DNA of 64,000 nt. It comes from Curvularia sp. ZM96 (lineage: Eukaryota > Ascomycota > Dothideomycetes > Pleosporales > Pleosporaceae). The stretch covers positions 310,001-374,000 of the forward strand of contig JAJGBQ010000009.1 of NCBI GenBank assembly GCA_022457065.1, given 5' to 3'. The stretch's first letter is position 1. Each line of letters opens with the position of its first letter. The notes under the pieces were generated by a model. It was not told the DNA's origin, ran no database searches, and saw nothing but the letters and a program-made list of their open reading frames with translations. A program made the position numbers and the translations under genes. Positions 42,275 to 52,748 of the stretch are shown here, one piece after another.

Positions 42275-42838
42275 GAGACAGCCGAAGACTTTGTCAAAGC
42301 CATTCGCGTCCTTGGCCCTGCATTTTACGAGTCAGGGTATAATAAACTCATTGTTGGAGCTTTCACATCCAAGCTTGTGGCAAACGGTGTCTTTACGATC
42401 AACAATAGGGGCTTGTATCTCATTATAATAAAAGATACTAGTAGCAGCTTTATTAAGGTTTGTTTTACTCCGTGCGAGCAGCAATTCTAAACCACTTAAC
42501 GCCATGTGACAGGCTTCGAAGCTTCAGTCACGACAGACAAATTCACCATCAGCGGCGGAGATCTACAATTGATTAACAAATACAACTAGCATGATGCATT
42601 GTCTCTTCCAATTCGTTACCTTCGCGGTAATGCGAACTATCTAGGGGACTCTAAAACTAGCCAGTCTATTGCCGTTCTTTTTAAACATAGCTTAGAAGCT
42701 ATTAATATTAGTGCGAATGAAGACTCTTACATGATCAAATTTACTAACACAGAGAGCAAGAAAGTCAAAGTGTGGATCACGCAGGTAGAGAATAACAACG
42801 CGCACCTGTCATCGTATACGACTAGCGTCGAGGCATAA
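42275..42838 (+). pseudogene. Broken likely paralogue of the 135-aa protein
   Basis: The first segment (42275-42461) encodes VGAFTSKLVANGVFTIN, close to the VGTFVGSLKNGVAIN core of the protein at 38847. With an intron 42462-42512 (GT..CAG) the frame continues FIKVCFEASVTTDKF, which aligns without a gap to the C-terminal part of that protein. TAG at 42587-42589 interrupts, yet the same frame runs on to 42838 (LEAINISANEDSYMIKF, KKVKVWITQVENNN). That gives a longer C-terminus than the paralogue, or a second domain. No in-frame ATG was found near 42275 and the 5' exon is lost or degenerate. Its last codons and 3' flank are duplicated at 2692-3135. Confidence 0.5.
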
Positions 42839-43240
42839 CAAGAACTGGATGTCACACAGGCAATATCCCAGATCACTTGGATAGCGTGAGGGCATCTAAA
42901 TGGGGAGGTTTGTGACATTAGTAGCATCAGATCGACGATGAGGGTATCTTGTCATTAAGTTCACGCTATCTTTTATTCGATCCTAATGCATGTACTTCAT
43001 TCCATTGAACATATTTTGGTAAAAATGACATGTGAATGCAGCCTAATACAAATGCGATCTAAGACAGCGTGCAGCTTTCTAGTCTTTACGATAGTGCTGC
43101 GAGCGAGCTCAGTCCACCTTACCAAGACATGGTAGATTAACTTACTCGATGCCGAAAACGGGCGAGGATCAGCGTAGCTACATCACTCGGCTCAGCTGAA
43201 GCTTGGGCTGGCGAGCGGTCTGTGTCTGTCACAAGATTCC
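42803..43240 (+). repeat. Dispersed repeat R2, copy b
   Basis: Aligns with 2692-3135 over about 440 bp. It begins in the last codons of the broken gene ending at 42838 and includes the inverted pair gatagcgtga (about 42883) and tcacgctatc (about 42961). Confidence 0.8.
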
Positions 43241-44442
43241 AAGTCGTTAGAAGCCATGGGGCTTACTGTACTAACTCGCGCGTTTGCATTCAGCTGCGGC
43301 TGTTGACTAGGCACCGTTCCGTTCCGTTCCATGGGTCGGCGCGCTCATTCGATCACATCATTATGCATCGCCACGTACGCAATGGCGTGTCACAACGACT
43401 TTACGACGCTAAAATACGGCTTCACTAAGGGGTTGTACTGCCGTTTCTCCGCCTCTAGTGTTGTGGCGACTGCTGTCTGTTAGACAGCGTTTGCACTTAT
43501 GACAAGGATCTTCGTGTGGCGAATTTAGGCTCTTAAACGTCGCTAGATACAATCGCTAGACAAATACATATAATATACAAGAATGGGAACACGCATAAAA
43601 TTGAGATATTGTGGCGAGCCGAATGCGTGTGCGGTGGGTGCCATTAGAGCGGATGCTCGTTCAGACTAGTAGTAGACGCAATCTAAACTGCAAGGAGAGC
43701 TACATAGGACCATTCTTACTTATAAGGACGTGCTCGCTTACTGCATATTAGAGTTTGCACTCGCTAATGTCAAAGTAAAGGTAACCTATCAGCAGCTACT
43801 TGTAGGGGACAATGCTTATCACTTGATGTGGAAAAGACGACAGGAGATCAGCCCCATTGTAACGGGTTACAGGAGAGCGATGTGTTGGATCTCTCAGCTG
43901 TGATGGGGTTCAGCGCTTCTGCACGTTTTAGTCAGCCCCAATCCAAGCCACCCGCATGGAGTTAGTCGTATTGCAGAACTATCTTCGTATGTAGGGTGAT
44001 TCAGAAAATCCATTTTCTAGTAAATCCACCAACTCGGGAAGGGTGGGAAGGGGTGGGAATATTAAACTAGGGCTGTTAAACTTCGCATTCATCGCATCAC
44101 TTCTCTTAGCTTTCTAATCTACGTACTGTAGTGGTGCAATTACTATCTATGCAAAACGTGTGTTATATAAACTAATCTAGAAGAGGTTACTATGAACAAA
44201 GTCGTGCAATGTAAGTAAAAGATTTAACACAACCTAAGGAGCCTAGACAATCTTGATAGATTACATGTAAGTATAGGTCAATCTTGTGCAGGAATGAATT
44301 TAAGTTCATTTTAGTTAGAGGCGCGACAATCGGTCGAACCATGCCTTGAGTATGCTGTGTTACTGCTGTCCTACCGTGGGAGTTTTGGCCTTCAGCTGCC
44401 AAGCTCACAACTAGAAGAGGGCCTAACGGCAGAAAAGGTCAA
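43241..44442. other. No gene seen
   Basis: About 1.2 kb with no sustained frame or recognisable repeat. The ORFs at 43222-43428 and 44190-44408 have no family signal. Confidence 0.45.
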
Positions 44443-44998
44443 GGCAGGGAATCACAGGGGCAGCAAGTAAACTATTTGGCCCCTGTAACGTCTGCTTTCT
44501 GAAGAAGAATTCCGTTATAGGATTCTGGTTAAGACCAGGTCGAGAAACAGCTATATAAAACCCACCATCCGAGTTAGAGTTTGATGGACCAATGGTTAGA
44601 AAACAGCTTGACGCAGCGGAAGTCCTCCATCAGCGCGTCGACCGTCTAGAGGCCTGTGGGAGTTAGCTAAGATCGCTGGACACCCTCTCTCTTGCTACCC
44701 AAACCAATACGCCGGCTTCATGCCGTTCTAGAATTGTGCACCACCGTCTGATCGTTGAAAATTCTGGTCGGTAGAACAATTGCTTTTCCTAACCTAGGTG
44801 CTGGGTTAGGCTTAGCTTGCATGCCTAATGCAGAGATCGGCAGATTAAGAATTTGTATTTGATAATCGTACCACCTGTTCAAGCAGTAAGCTGGGTGCTT
44901 TGTTTGGACAAGATATCAAGAATTTCACATGTCCTCTCTATACTGCAGACGTTAGAGGAGGGGCGAATAGTTTACTTGCTCCTCTGTGATTCCCTGCC
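44443..44998. mobile_element. Non-autonomous element with about 55-60-bp inverted ends
   Basis: The left arm (44443-44500: ggcagggaatcacag, then agcaagtaaactatt, then taacgtctgc) is the imperfect inverse of the right arm (44940-44998, ending ctgtgattccctgcc). The arms enclose about 440 bp without a transposase. Ends of the form CAGGG recall hAT-type elements, but no 8-bp target-site duplication is visible. Confidence 0.7.
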
Positions 44999-45810
44999 CG
45001 GCCCACCCACCTTAAAGTCCCCGCACTGTAGTCTTGGCATTATTGCGCGCTGGCTGCCCGAGGCAACTGTGGCCTGTTCACGTGCTCTTTCTGTGTGTTC
45101 TATTAAAAGTAGAATTAATAAACGCCTTTGTGTTGAAAGGCATACAGTAGGATTGCTGCCTCTAATTGTGTTATCTTGGCTTATAATACCCCCTCTATGT
45201 TATATGAAACAAAGCAATAACACGTAAAAATAATTACACTAACATGTGAAAAAGCAAGATGTATGCGATAACCATGGAACCTTCTATTACTTTGTTAGCT
45301 TTCTCAGCTCTAATAAGCACGCTAAGCAGGCTACGAAGGCCGATAAACGTAATCTACCAAGGCTGTCTTGCGCACTATAGGCTCTAGAACTAAAGTCCTG
45401 GAAGGGAGTCGCAGTATGTTGAGCATCTCTAAAGTCTATTGCTGCCTTCCCTGCCTTTCCATACCTTGGTTCCGATTTATAGATCGAAAATTCCCTGGTT
45501 TACATAGGCATGTGATTTATATTGCTTATGAATTGTCAGCTAGGGTCCTATCTTCCTCGTCTCTAGGCTCGTCATGTTCTATTATTTGCTTATTGCATCA
45601 AAGTTAGTGGAGGAGTAGTGGGGACTCTATTTGAATATAAATATAGCATTCTTTAGTTCAGTATGAATGATCTTCAAACTGATCAGAACCATTCTTGCTT
45701 GTTATCTCCGTTCATACTAGTACTTCGCCCAAGACATTCATACCAAGCTGGAGTGTGATCTAGGAGATTGGTGTGGAACAGATCCAAAACCGCGTAAAAC
45801 ACCACCAACA
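44999..45810. other. No gene seen; promoter region of the metalloprotease gene
   Basis: About 800 bp without a supported gene. The ORF at 45368-45607 has no family signal. The sequence just upstream of 45811 is A/C-rich, ending accaccaacaatg, a good fungal start context. Confidence 0.5.
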
Positions 45811-46764
45811 ATGTCTGAACCGAAGCAACCCGAAGAGCTTCAGTCGATGAAGAAGCTACTTAGTGTGCTGAAAGATGCAGTGAGTGAATCAGGCGATGAC
45901 TGGGAGAATATTATCCAAAAGTTGGGCGGAAGTGATATAGGAAGCCCATCAGCTACAGAGGTCGAAGAAACGAGGAGCCAACAAACAGCGAAGAGAAAGA
46001 AGATCAGAGAAATGAAAGATAGAATGAAGGAAAGAGATAAAGATGTGTCGGTCCTCGATCCTGATCAAGTCAGACAGACTTTCCAGGGACTGGAATCGAC
46101 TCCTTCCAAGTCCGACCTTGCCATTGCCGAGGGCAAATACCCCTGCGTCACTCAGGCGCAGAGCAGCGACATGCCCACTTCTTCAGATCCGACATCGATC
46201 ATCTTGGGACTCTATGGTACTATTCCCCGCTGGAAGAGGAATACAACGATTAATTTTGCCGTGTACGCTGGAGGCTGGCCAAGCTATAACCATGCCATTT
46301 TCGCTGCACAGAGGCTCAATGAGGCCGCAACTACGTGGAACACCCTCAACCTTGGTGTTACATTCAAATGGGTCGGTGTTCTAGAAGATGCCTGTTTTGT
46401 CCTTGGATATGGAGGCGATGGCGGTGACACGCTTGCAAGAGCATTCTTCCCGAATTCGAGAGATCTAAATAACATGTACGCCTATAGGAAGGCCTTCCAG
46501 TCAGGATATGTCAATTATTTGTACAATATCTTCCTCCATGAACTTGGGCATGTTCTAGGGCTGAGACACGAGTTTGCACCGGAGAAAGAAGAAGGAAGCG
46601 GCCCATTGGTGGTATGGGGAATACGGAATCCTCTGTCGGTCATGAGCTACACCTTTCCGCCTCAGTTACAGGCAAGCGACAGGACCGACACGAAGTCATT
46701 CTATGCATACACTGGAGCTCAGATCCAAAGCGTTTCAGTTCAGGATTTTTACCCCAACAACTGA
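45811..46764 (+). CDS. Zincin-type metalloprotease (HExxHxxGxxH)
   Basis: A single intact exon, 317 aa. A polar, charged N-terminal region (1-110) has heptad-like Lys/Glu/Arg segments and could be a regulatory or pro-region. The catalytic domain (about 130-300) starts after PRWKRNTTINF, includes the helix AIFAAQRLNEAATTWN, the zinc motif HELGHVLGLRH (His243, Glu244, His247, His253) and a Met-turn SVMSYTF about 25 residues later. These are features of metzincins of the matrixin/astacin-like kind. No signal peptide was seen, which is unusual because most relatives are secreted. Substrate unknown. The start ATG at 45811 is the first in frame and has a good context. Confidence 0.85.
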   Translation: MSEPKQPEELQSMKKLLSVLKDAVSESGDDWENIIQKLGGSDIGSPSATEVEETRSQQTAKRKKIREMKDRMKERDKDVSVLDPDQVRQTFQGLESTPSKSDLAIAEGKYPCVTQAQSSDMPTSSDPTSIILGLYGTIPRWKRNTTINFAVYAGGWPSYNHAIFAAQRLNEAATTWNTLNLGVTFKWVGVLEDACFVLGYGGDGGDTLARAFFPNSRDLNNMYAYRKAFQSGYVNYLYNIFLHELGHVLGLRHEFAPEKEEGSGPLVVWGIRNPLSVMSYTFPPQLQASDRTDTKSFYAYTGAQIQSVSVQDFYPNN

Positions 46765-46999
46765 GGATACCTACAGCGGAGAGAGAAATTGGTCTAGATT
46801 GTGTTTAGGGAGTGTTTTGTCGCCACTGAAATTGTACTAGGTTTGGGAGTATTAAAAGTTAATGCTATTCTAAGTAATTTGGATATAACATTTCCCAATT
46901 CATTATCCATTAAATAACTCCCAACGCGTTCCACACTGCTCATCCGCCCACCCACCAAACTTGCGACGCATCTTTTAACAAAACTTGATAAGGCGGCGC
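46765..46999. other. 3' flank of the metalloprotease gene
   Basis: A short AT-rich stretch up to repeat R3b. No gene. Confidence 0.5.
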
Positions 47000-47345
47000 A
47001 ACTATAAGCCAAATCCCCACTACAACACCACCAGTCCACACTTCAATAAAGTAATTGAAAGAATATCACATATACTTTGAAAGTCTGCATATTACCCCTA
47101 GTGATTGGAAAAGCATAATCTTACGTCGCTGCTGTGTTATTGCGTACTAAAGGTGGGTGGGTTTGGCTACCAAAAGGCGCTATATTCCTTTGAATTTTGG
47201 CGACAACACTAAGCCTAATTCGAATTTCGGCGACACGCTAGACCTATCATAGATCGCGAAGACATGCTAAGCTCACTGAGGAGCTCATCTACGCTGCTTG
47301 TTGTTATCTCTTTTGTAGCTAACCACATGTGAGAGGAAAGACCAC
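47000..47345 (+). repeat. Dispersed repeat R3, copy b
   Basis: Matches 8938-9230 (same strand) and the reverse complement of 60715-61060. It carries two copies of the gaatttYggcgacam motif and extends further than copy a, with 'gctaagctcactgaggagctc' shared with copy c. Confidence 0.75.
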
Positions 47346-47502
47346 TAGCTTGGTCATCGCCGCGCAAGACCCTGCTTATGCAAAACACGCTTCTCGTGAA
47401 GTTGATTACACATAAGGATATTGTCGCACTACACAGATATTGATAGTCTGCATTTAAGCTGACTTTGAAGTCCTATACTGCTGACGCTTCCAGCCTAAGC
47501 GT

Positions 47503-47985
47503 AACGTCTGGGATGGGCGGGTGTCCGGGATGGGCGAGTGTCCGGACATGCCAAGACTCCATCAAGTTCATGACTATTACACGACTATTACAACGCAACC
47601 ACAATAGCAATTAGAAATTGTAGTAGGCTATTCTATTCAGAGTCTATCGCTTCTACTTGCTTGCATGTGCGCGTGTTATGCTTAGCCTCGCTGCAGCGTC
47701 TACAGTGCTTTTGCGATGGCTCGCCCACCTTAGCGCGCGCCCTCTTCTTTACCTTCTTCCCATCACTACGCGCCCCAAACTCCCTTAGAGCTGCTAATCG
47801 CTCTCCCTCTTCAACTATTAGGGTCCCCTCTCTCTACACTCGCTTTCTTTTATGCGATTTTCGTCGCGTAGCGGCTTCATTAGCTGCTTCAAGCTCAGCG
47901 TTGCGCTTTTGCGCTAACACTAACTTATGCGCAATAATCGCAGCGCCTTTTGCTAGCTTTTCAAGAGCAACTAAGGTGCGTCCCT
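47503..47985 (-). mobile_element. Fot1/pogo-type element, copy 2, 3' fragment
   Basis: It starts with the same terminal arm (aacgtctggg with doubled gggYgRgtgtccgg) as the element at 20249-22111. On the minus strand it contains the C-terminal basic region and Cys knuckle (CRRC...HNTRTC, about 47665-47705) of the same transposase. Homology stops near 47985. It has fewer TAG stops than the full-length copy, so it is a less mutated fragment. Nothing of the catalytic core remains. Confidence 0.8.
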
Positions 47986-48767
47986 AGGTAACGAGACGCC
48001 CTAGGTGACGAGACACTTTCTTGTCTGGACTTTCGCGATCGCGCTACAAAGCCTGTACGAGCTTAAGCTCAACGCTCTACAGTTCTGCAGCTGTAGTTCT
48101 TTAAGTGTAGTGGCCTCCGATCAGGGAGAGCGCGGTGTTAGATGTCCTGCCAGTTGTCCTGCTAATAGCGTTCATCAAACCTCTGCTAGTACCCCCCTGT
48201 TCGTTCTCGATAGTGCATCTCTGTTAAGTATTTGGAGGAGCAGAAAGGAAGCCTAAATGTTGGAGGCTGAGATCGCAGGCTCTAAAGGTCAACTTATCAT
48301 GAAGGACATACATTCCGGCAGTTTCTCCGAGCGGGAAACACTAACGCCAAGGCTCACCTTACAGGGTGAAGAGCTTTAGCCTTTCTTGGCACGCAGCAGG
48401 CTGCAGTAGCGTGCTCAGATGTGTCCGTGGCTGTGGATGTCATGCATAATCGCTGGTTCCCTATCCCGCAATAATTTAGGCACCAGCCGATTAAACTACC
48501 CGGCTTCCGCAAAATGTAAATCTGATGAGCAAGTCTCTTAACACTGTCTCTGCTAACTTATCACAGATAGATTTATTGCAATGTTTAAGAAAACGTGGGA
48601 CGGGAATTCCTTTAAGGTATGCCTAGAATACAAATACACTTTGAACTATAGCTAACGACAGATATGTAGAGAGTAACTAGGCTGTTGAACATTCCACATG
48701 TTAAGAGTAACTAATATGGGTGTAGGAGGTAAGCAAGCACACAGAAGTTAAGGCACAGAGTAGGTGC
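47986..48767. other. No gene seen
   Basis: Includes a small doubled 'ctaggtgacgagac' type motif at about 47983-48015 and an inverted piece of R4 at 48308-48350. No coding signal. Confidence 0.45.
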
Positions 48768-48940
48768 TAACCTTGGTATGTCTGGTGGTGTAGAATGTAA
48801 GTTGACCTGCGAACGTGGATGCGTGAGGCGACTGCTAATCTTAGTGTGTCTGGTGGTGTAGGGAGTAAGTTGACCTGCGAATGTGGATGCGCGAGGCGAC
48901 TACTAGCCTTGGTGCGTCTGGTGATGTAGCGAGTAAGTCT
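48768..48940 (+). repeat. Minisatellite of about 67 bp, 2.6 units
   Basis: Two full units (48768-48834, 48835-48901) and a partial third (48902-48940) share 'cttRgtRYgtctggtggtgta', 'gtaagttgacctgcgaaYg' and 'ggatgcgYgaggcgact'. It ends about 95 bp before the HET gene start. Confidence 0.8.
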
Positions 48941-49033
48941 TGTTCGGTGCGGCGCTTATAGCTAGTGCAAATCACAATAACCCTCGAATAGCCGGACTGG
49001 TCATTCACTTTCGACAACGACTTCGCTAGAAAA

Positions 49034-50948
49034 TTGCGCAGGGCCTTGCCCGAGCGTAGACTGGACGATCACTCTAACACCGTTCGGCCGTGCGCATGTT
49101 GCAGTGTCTTGGTAGATCCTGTAACCGTGCAGCGGGTTCCTCATGCTCGCCTCTCTGAGATGCGCGTTGCCTCAAGCTGCGTGCTCTGCAAATTCCTCGT
49201 CCAAGTCGCTGAACGCTTTCACGATGATAAAAACGTTGATCCTAACATCATTCGAGATGGTGCGGCACTACGACTTGGCCGAGAGGGTCCGCGTATGCTG
49301 AGGCTTTGTTCTGTCGTAGGTTAGTATCCTTAGCCCACATAGTGTGCTAAAAACATCGTTTGCTTACCACCTGTCTTGGGTACAGATCACTCGCCCTTCG
49401 ACAGAGATAATATCCCAATCGGCTCCCCGGTTCCACCTGAGCCTGAAAGCACTGCACGCTTCACGTTCCTTCGAACCTGGCTCGAATGGTGCGACACAAC
49501 CCACGATTGCAACCAACAGAAAGTCAGATCCCAACGGGCATCGCCAACTAGGCTGATCTACGTTGGACATGCCGATCCAGAAGTTCTACGTCTCTATGTT
49601 CCTCAAGAGAATGAAGGTGTGAAGTATACTGCGTTATCTCATCGCTGGGGCAACCATCCGCCTTCAAAGGACAATCCTCAATTTTGCACCACTGATGGCA
49701 ACTACGATGCACGACTGGACGGATTCAGTCTCTCTGAGCTACCAAAGACATTCCAAGATGCAGTCCGAGTGACCCGGGAGCTGGGTATCGAGTATCTCTG
49801 GATCGACTCACTGTGCATCATTCAATGGAACGATGATGATTGGAAGTGCGAAGCGGGTCGTATGGAAGACGTTTTCGCCTCAGCCTACTGCACAATCGCT
49901 GCAACGTCGGCTGTCGATTCGAACGCAGGATTTCTTGCCCGAAACACAAGCACTGAGTACGTGCGTGTCCAAGACGCCGCAGGTAATCAAGTCTGTGTCT
50001 GCACCCATATAGATGACTTCGAGAAGGATGTAGAAGAAGCCGAGCTCAACAATCGAGCATGGGTTATGCAGGAGAGGGTCTTGGCCAAACGAACTATCCA
50101 CTTCAGTGCCAATCAGACCTACTGCGAATGCGGAGAAGGAGTGCACTGCGAGAACCTTACGAAGATGGAGAGGTAAGAGACCGACACCACCCAAGGTAAC
50201 ATATGGCTAATTAGACATCTCTATCTCTAGCTCATTTCGAAAAAATTATTTCTTACTAGACCCAAGCTTTCCAGACCGTCTCCTGGAATCAGGCCAAAGC
50301 CGTACTGTGGAATTTATTCACTTTTTGTTCCAGAACTACTCGAAGCGTGGACTTACGAAGCCTACAGACAGACGGGTCGCAGCATCTGGGTTGGAGGCCC
50401 GTATCGCTGGCGCACTGCGCTGCAGCAGCAAACATGGCATCTTCGAAAAGCATCTTCACAGGAATCTTCTGTGGCAGACGTCGGACAAGCAGACGGAACG
50501 TATCGCGTATACCAACAACCAAGAAGTACCATCGTGGTCATGGATGGCATATAGCGGATGCATCGAATTTATGGAAATCCAGACAGGCTCAGTGAGCTGG
50601 ACCAAAGCTCTAGCTTTTGACACCAAGTGCGACTCTGCTGCGTTAATCGCCGATGTGGGAAAGTTCCAAGATTGCACGATGAAATCTGAGGGCGATCGCT
50701 GCATTGTTCTCGACATCTCTACAGAGAACGAGGAAGGGTGGATACGATATGATATTGAGAGCGGTGCAGAAGGGTTGGAAAATTATTGTATCGTGGTGGG
50801 GAGGACAGAGGTCAACAACGCCGCGCAGCAATATTACATTATGGTCGTTGTGCGAACAGAGAAAGATGACGAGTACAGGAGGGTTGGAGTTGGAAAGGTG
50901 AGAACTGGCTGTGTGGAGAGATTGGGGTCTGAGGTGCGAATTGTGTGA
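49034..50948 (+). CDS. HET-domain protein (heterokaryon incompatibility type)
   Basis: Three exons (49034-49319, 49386-50172, 50231-50948) give 596 aa. The introns of 66 and 58 nt have GTTAGT/GTAAGA donors and CAG/TAG acceptors, and the second has a GCTAAT branch. An N-terminal segment with paired cysteines (CACC, CVLC; residues about 24-60) precedes the HET domain (about 176-325), which shows its signature blocks: YTALSHRWG, ELGIEYLWIDSLCIIQ, then a Trp-rich DDWKCEAGRMEDVFASAYCTIAA block and NNRAWVMQERVLAKRTIHF. The C-terminal region (325-596) is less conserved. HET domains mediate self/non-self recognition and cell death after fusion of unlike hyphae; many are orphan. All blocks are intact. 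A minisatellite lies immediately upstream. Confidence 0.92.
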
Positions 50949-51384
50949 CCGACGCAGCCTTCTGTTATGTTCAAGTCTACATCTGCGTCCGCCGCTTCGT
51001 CATGCCGAATATACTACCGCTTGCTACCGCGTACTCGGTGCTGACGCGACTGTCACTCTTGAGCGATCAATGTCTCCGAAAAGTGATGTGCTTCATCTCA
51101 ACTTGCCGCCGCTAGAAACCTGCCGGCACGCACTGGCTACAGCAGCTGTAAGTCAGTCGGCGTAGAGTGTGGAGGACAGCCCACCCAGGGCGGGGCTAGA
51201 ATATAAGCGACCGCATTAATTAGCTGGCCGCTGCTGCGCGCCACAGCCATTTTTAGCATCTGAGTGCTATAGGCATAGCGCCAAATTCATTACGACACGG
51301 TACACAGATATCTGAGCACGCTTCTGCGGGCACCTGGCATGCCAAGAGACACTAGCGAGTCCCAACGCGCTGGAACGCTTTTGG
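50949..51384. other. No gene seen
   Basis: 3' flank of the HET gene. The open stretch 50911-51165 overlaps the HET end in another frame and shows no domain. Confidence 0.45.
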
Positions 51385-51755
51385 CGATCGTCGTTTTCAT
51401 CGGCGAAACTGCCGGACTCTGAATTTGTAGACTAGAATACCCTTTCGATCTTAGGAATACATTCTTCGAGAACTCTGCTTTCTAATAGACCCTCCGAACT
51501 TTGCAGAGACCGTCTACATTGCGAATAGACAGGGGTGTATTAACGAAAGGTCGATTAACAGCGTTGACGAAACGATCGATAGCAAGGGCAACATCGCGAA
51601 AATTCGTACCGGAGGTTGATGCCCTGGAAGAGAAACAGCTCTAGAAGATTGATACGCTGACTGCAGGTCGATAATCATGCAAATGAGAAACAGCGAGGCT
51701 CTGAAGCAAAAACTGTCCCGTTACACCGTGCGTCCCGGCACGCTTGGATTGACAT
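51385..51755 (+). repeat. Dispersed repeat R4, copy b
   Basis: Matches 32680-33050 in block order, with the best identity at the end (gtcccgttacaccgtgcgtc followed by ccggcacg). Confidence 0.65.
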
Positions 51756-52748
51756 TACACATGTTTTCCGCTAGGGGTTCAGCTAAGCCTAAACAGGGAA
51801 GAAAAGGGTTAGAATTCAGGCTAAGGCCGAAAGCGGGAATGGGAGCAGGCCGAATCATGGGGAAAACATGAGTCGGGCCCTATTCGTGAGGATCGTGTGG
51901 AGGTAGGCATTCTCAGCTAGCAAGCAATACTGAAGAATCGCTATCGACAGGCATATGATAGTAGGTGAGATTGGCAAAATTGCAGCGTAGGAGAGGCACA
52001 CTGCGACGCGTGCGCGGCGCATCCTCACGAGACCAAGCGCTCAGCGCCTCTAGCACCAGACACGTGTAGTGCGCTCGAGCAAGCCGTCTCACTCGAGCAA
52101 CGCCAAATCGACTGAGAATCGCAGTAGATTGCTTAGCTAGCTATGCACGCTCTTGAGCGGCTAGAAGCGCATATCCAGCAGTGGATCGGTGTCTGTATGG
52201 CCCCAGCCTCGATTTCTAAGAAGCATAGCCTTCAAGAGTGTCCATGCACCGAAGCCAACCACATTTGCAGAAGAAAAATGGCTGAGAGCGGTACGCTTCC
52301 AGTCGTTCGCGGCCTATCCCGATTGCGGGCGAACAGATCACTGCGCCCGATTGTAGGTAAGAATCCAATACGCTCTCTGTTGTGCATTCAAGAGAAGAGA
52401 AAAAGAGCCGAAACCTTACGTGAGACCAAATGGGCAAGCGCAACATGGGAGAGCTGAAGTACGCCAGGATGTTAACCATGGTACACTATGCCGCTTACTA
52501 TTTGTGCGTGTGGGGTAACGCTAAAGTCTTGGAGGCTCGGACTCTTCCACGATGAGCGGCGGCGCTTGCTACCTGCCAAGGGGCAAGAAGCTGAAGAAAA
52601 ACAACTCAAATTTACATTAGCGCGTCTTGATCTTCAGCTTATCAATCGAATAGTACAGGAATAAGTCTCATGGTCAACCTTCTTTTGTCTGATACAATTC
52701 TGTTAAAGCTTCTCGCCGTTTTTGAGAGTTACTTTCGTATTCAACCCG
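51756..52748. other. No clear gene; possible decayed element
   Basis: Pieces such as HDERRRLLPAKGQEAEEKQL (about 52548-52607) read like a charged transposase or Gag helix. The region follows R4b and may be the rest of that element. No family assignment is possible. Confidence 0.35.

Noticed and set aside
44853..45227. 124-aa frame
   Set aside because: Overlaps the inverted-repeat element and shows no domain or conserved pattern.
47661..47987. 108-aa plus-strand frame
   Set aside because: Antisense of the Fot1-type transposase C-terminus.
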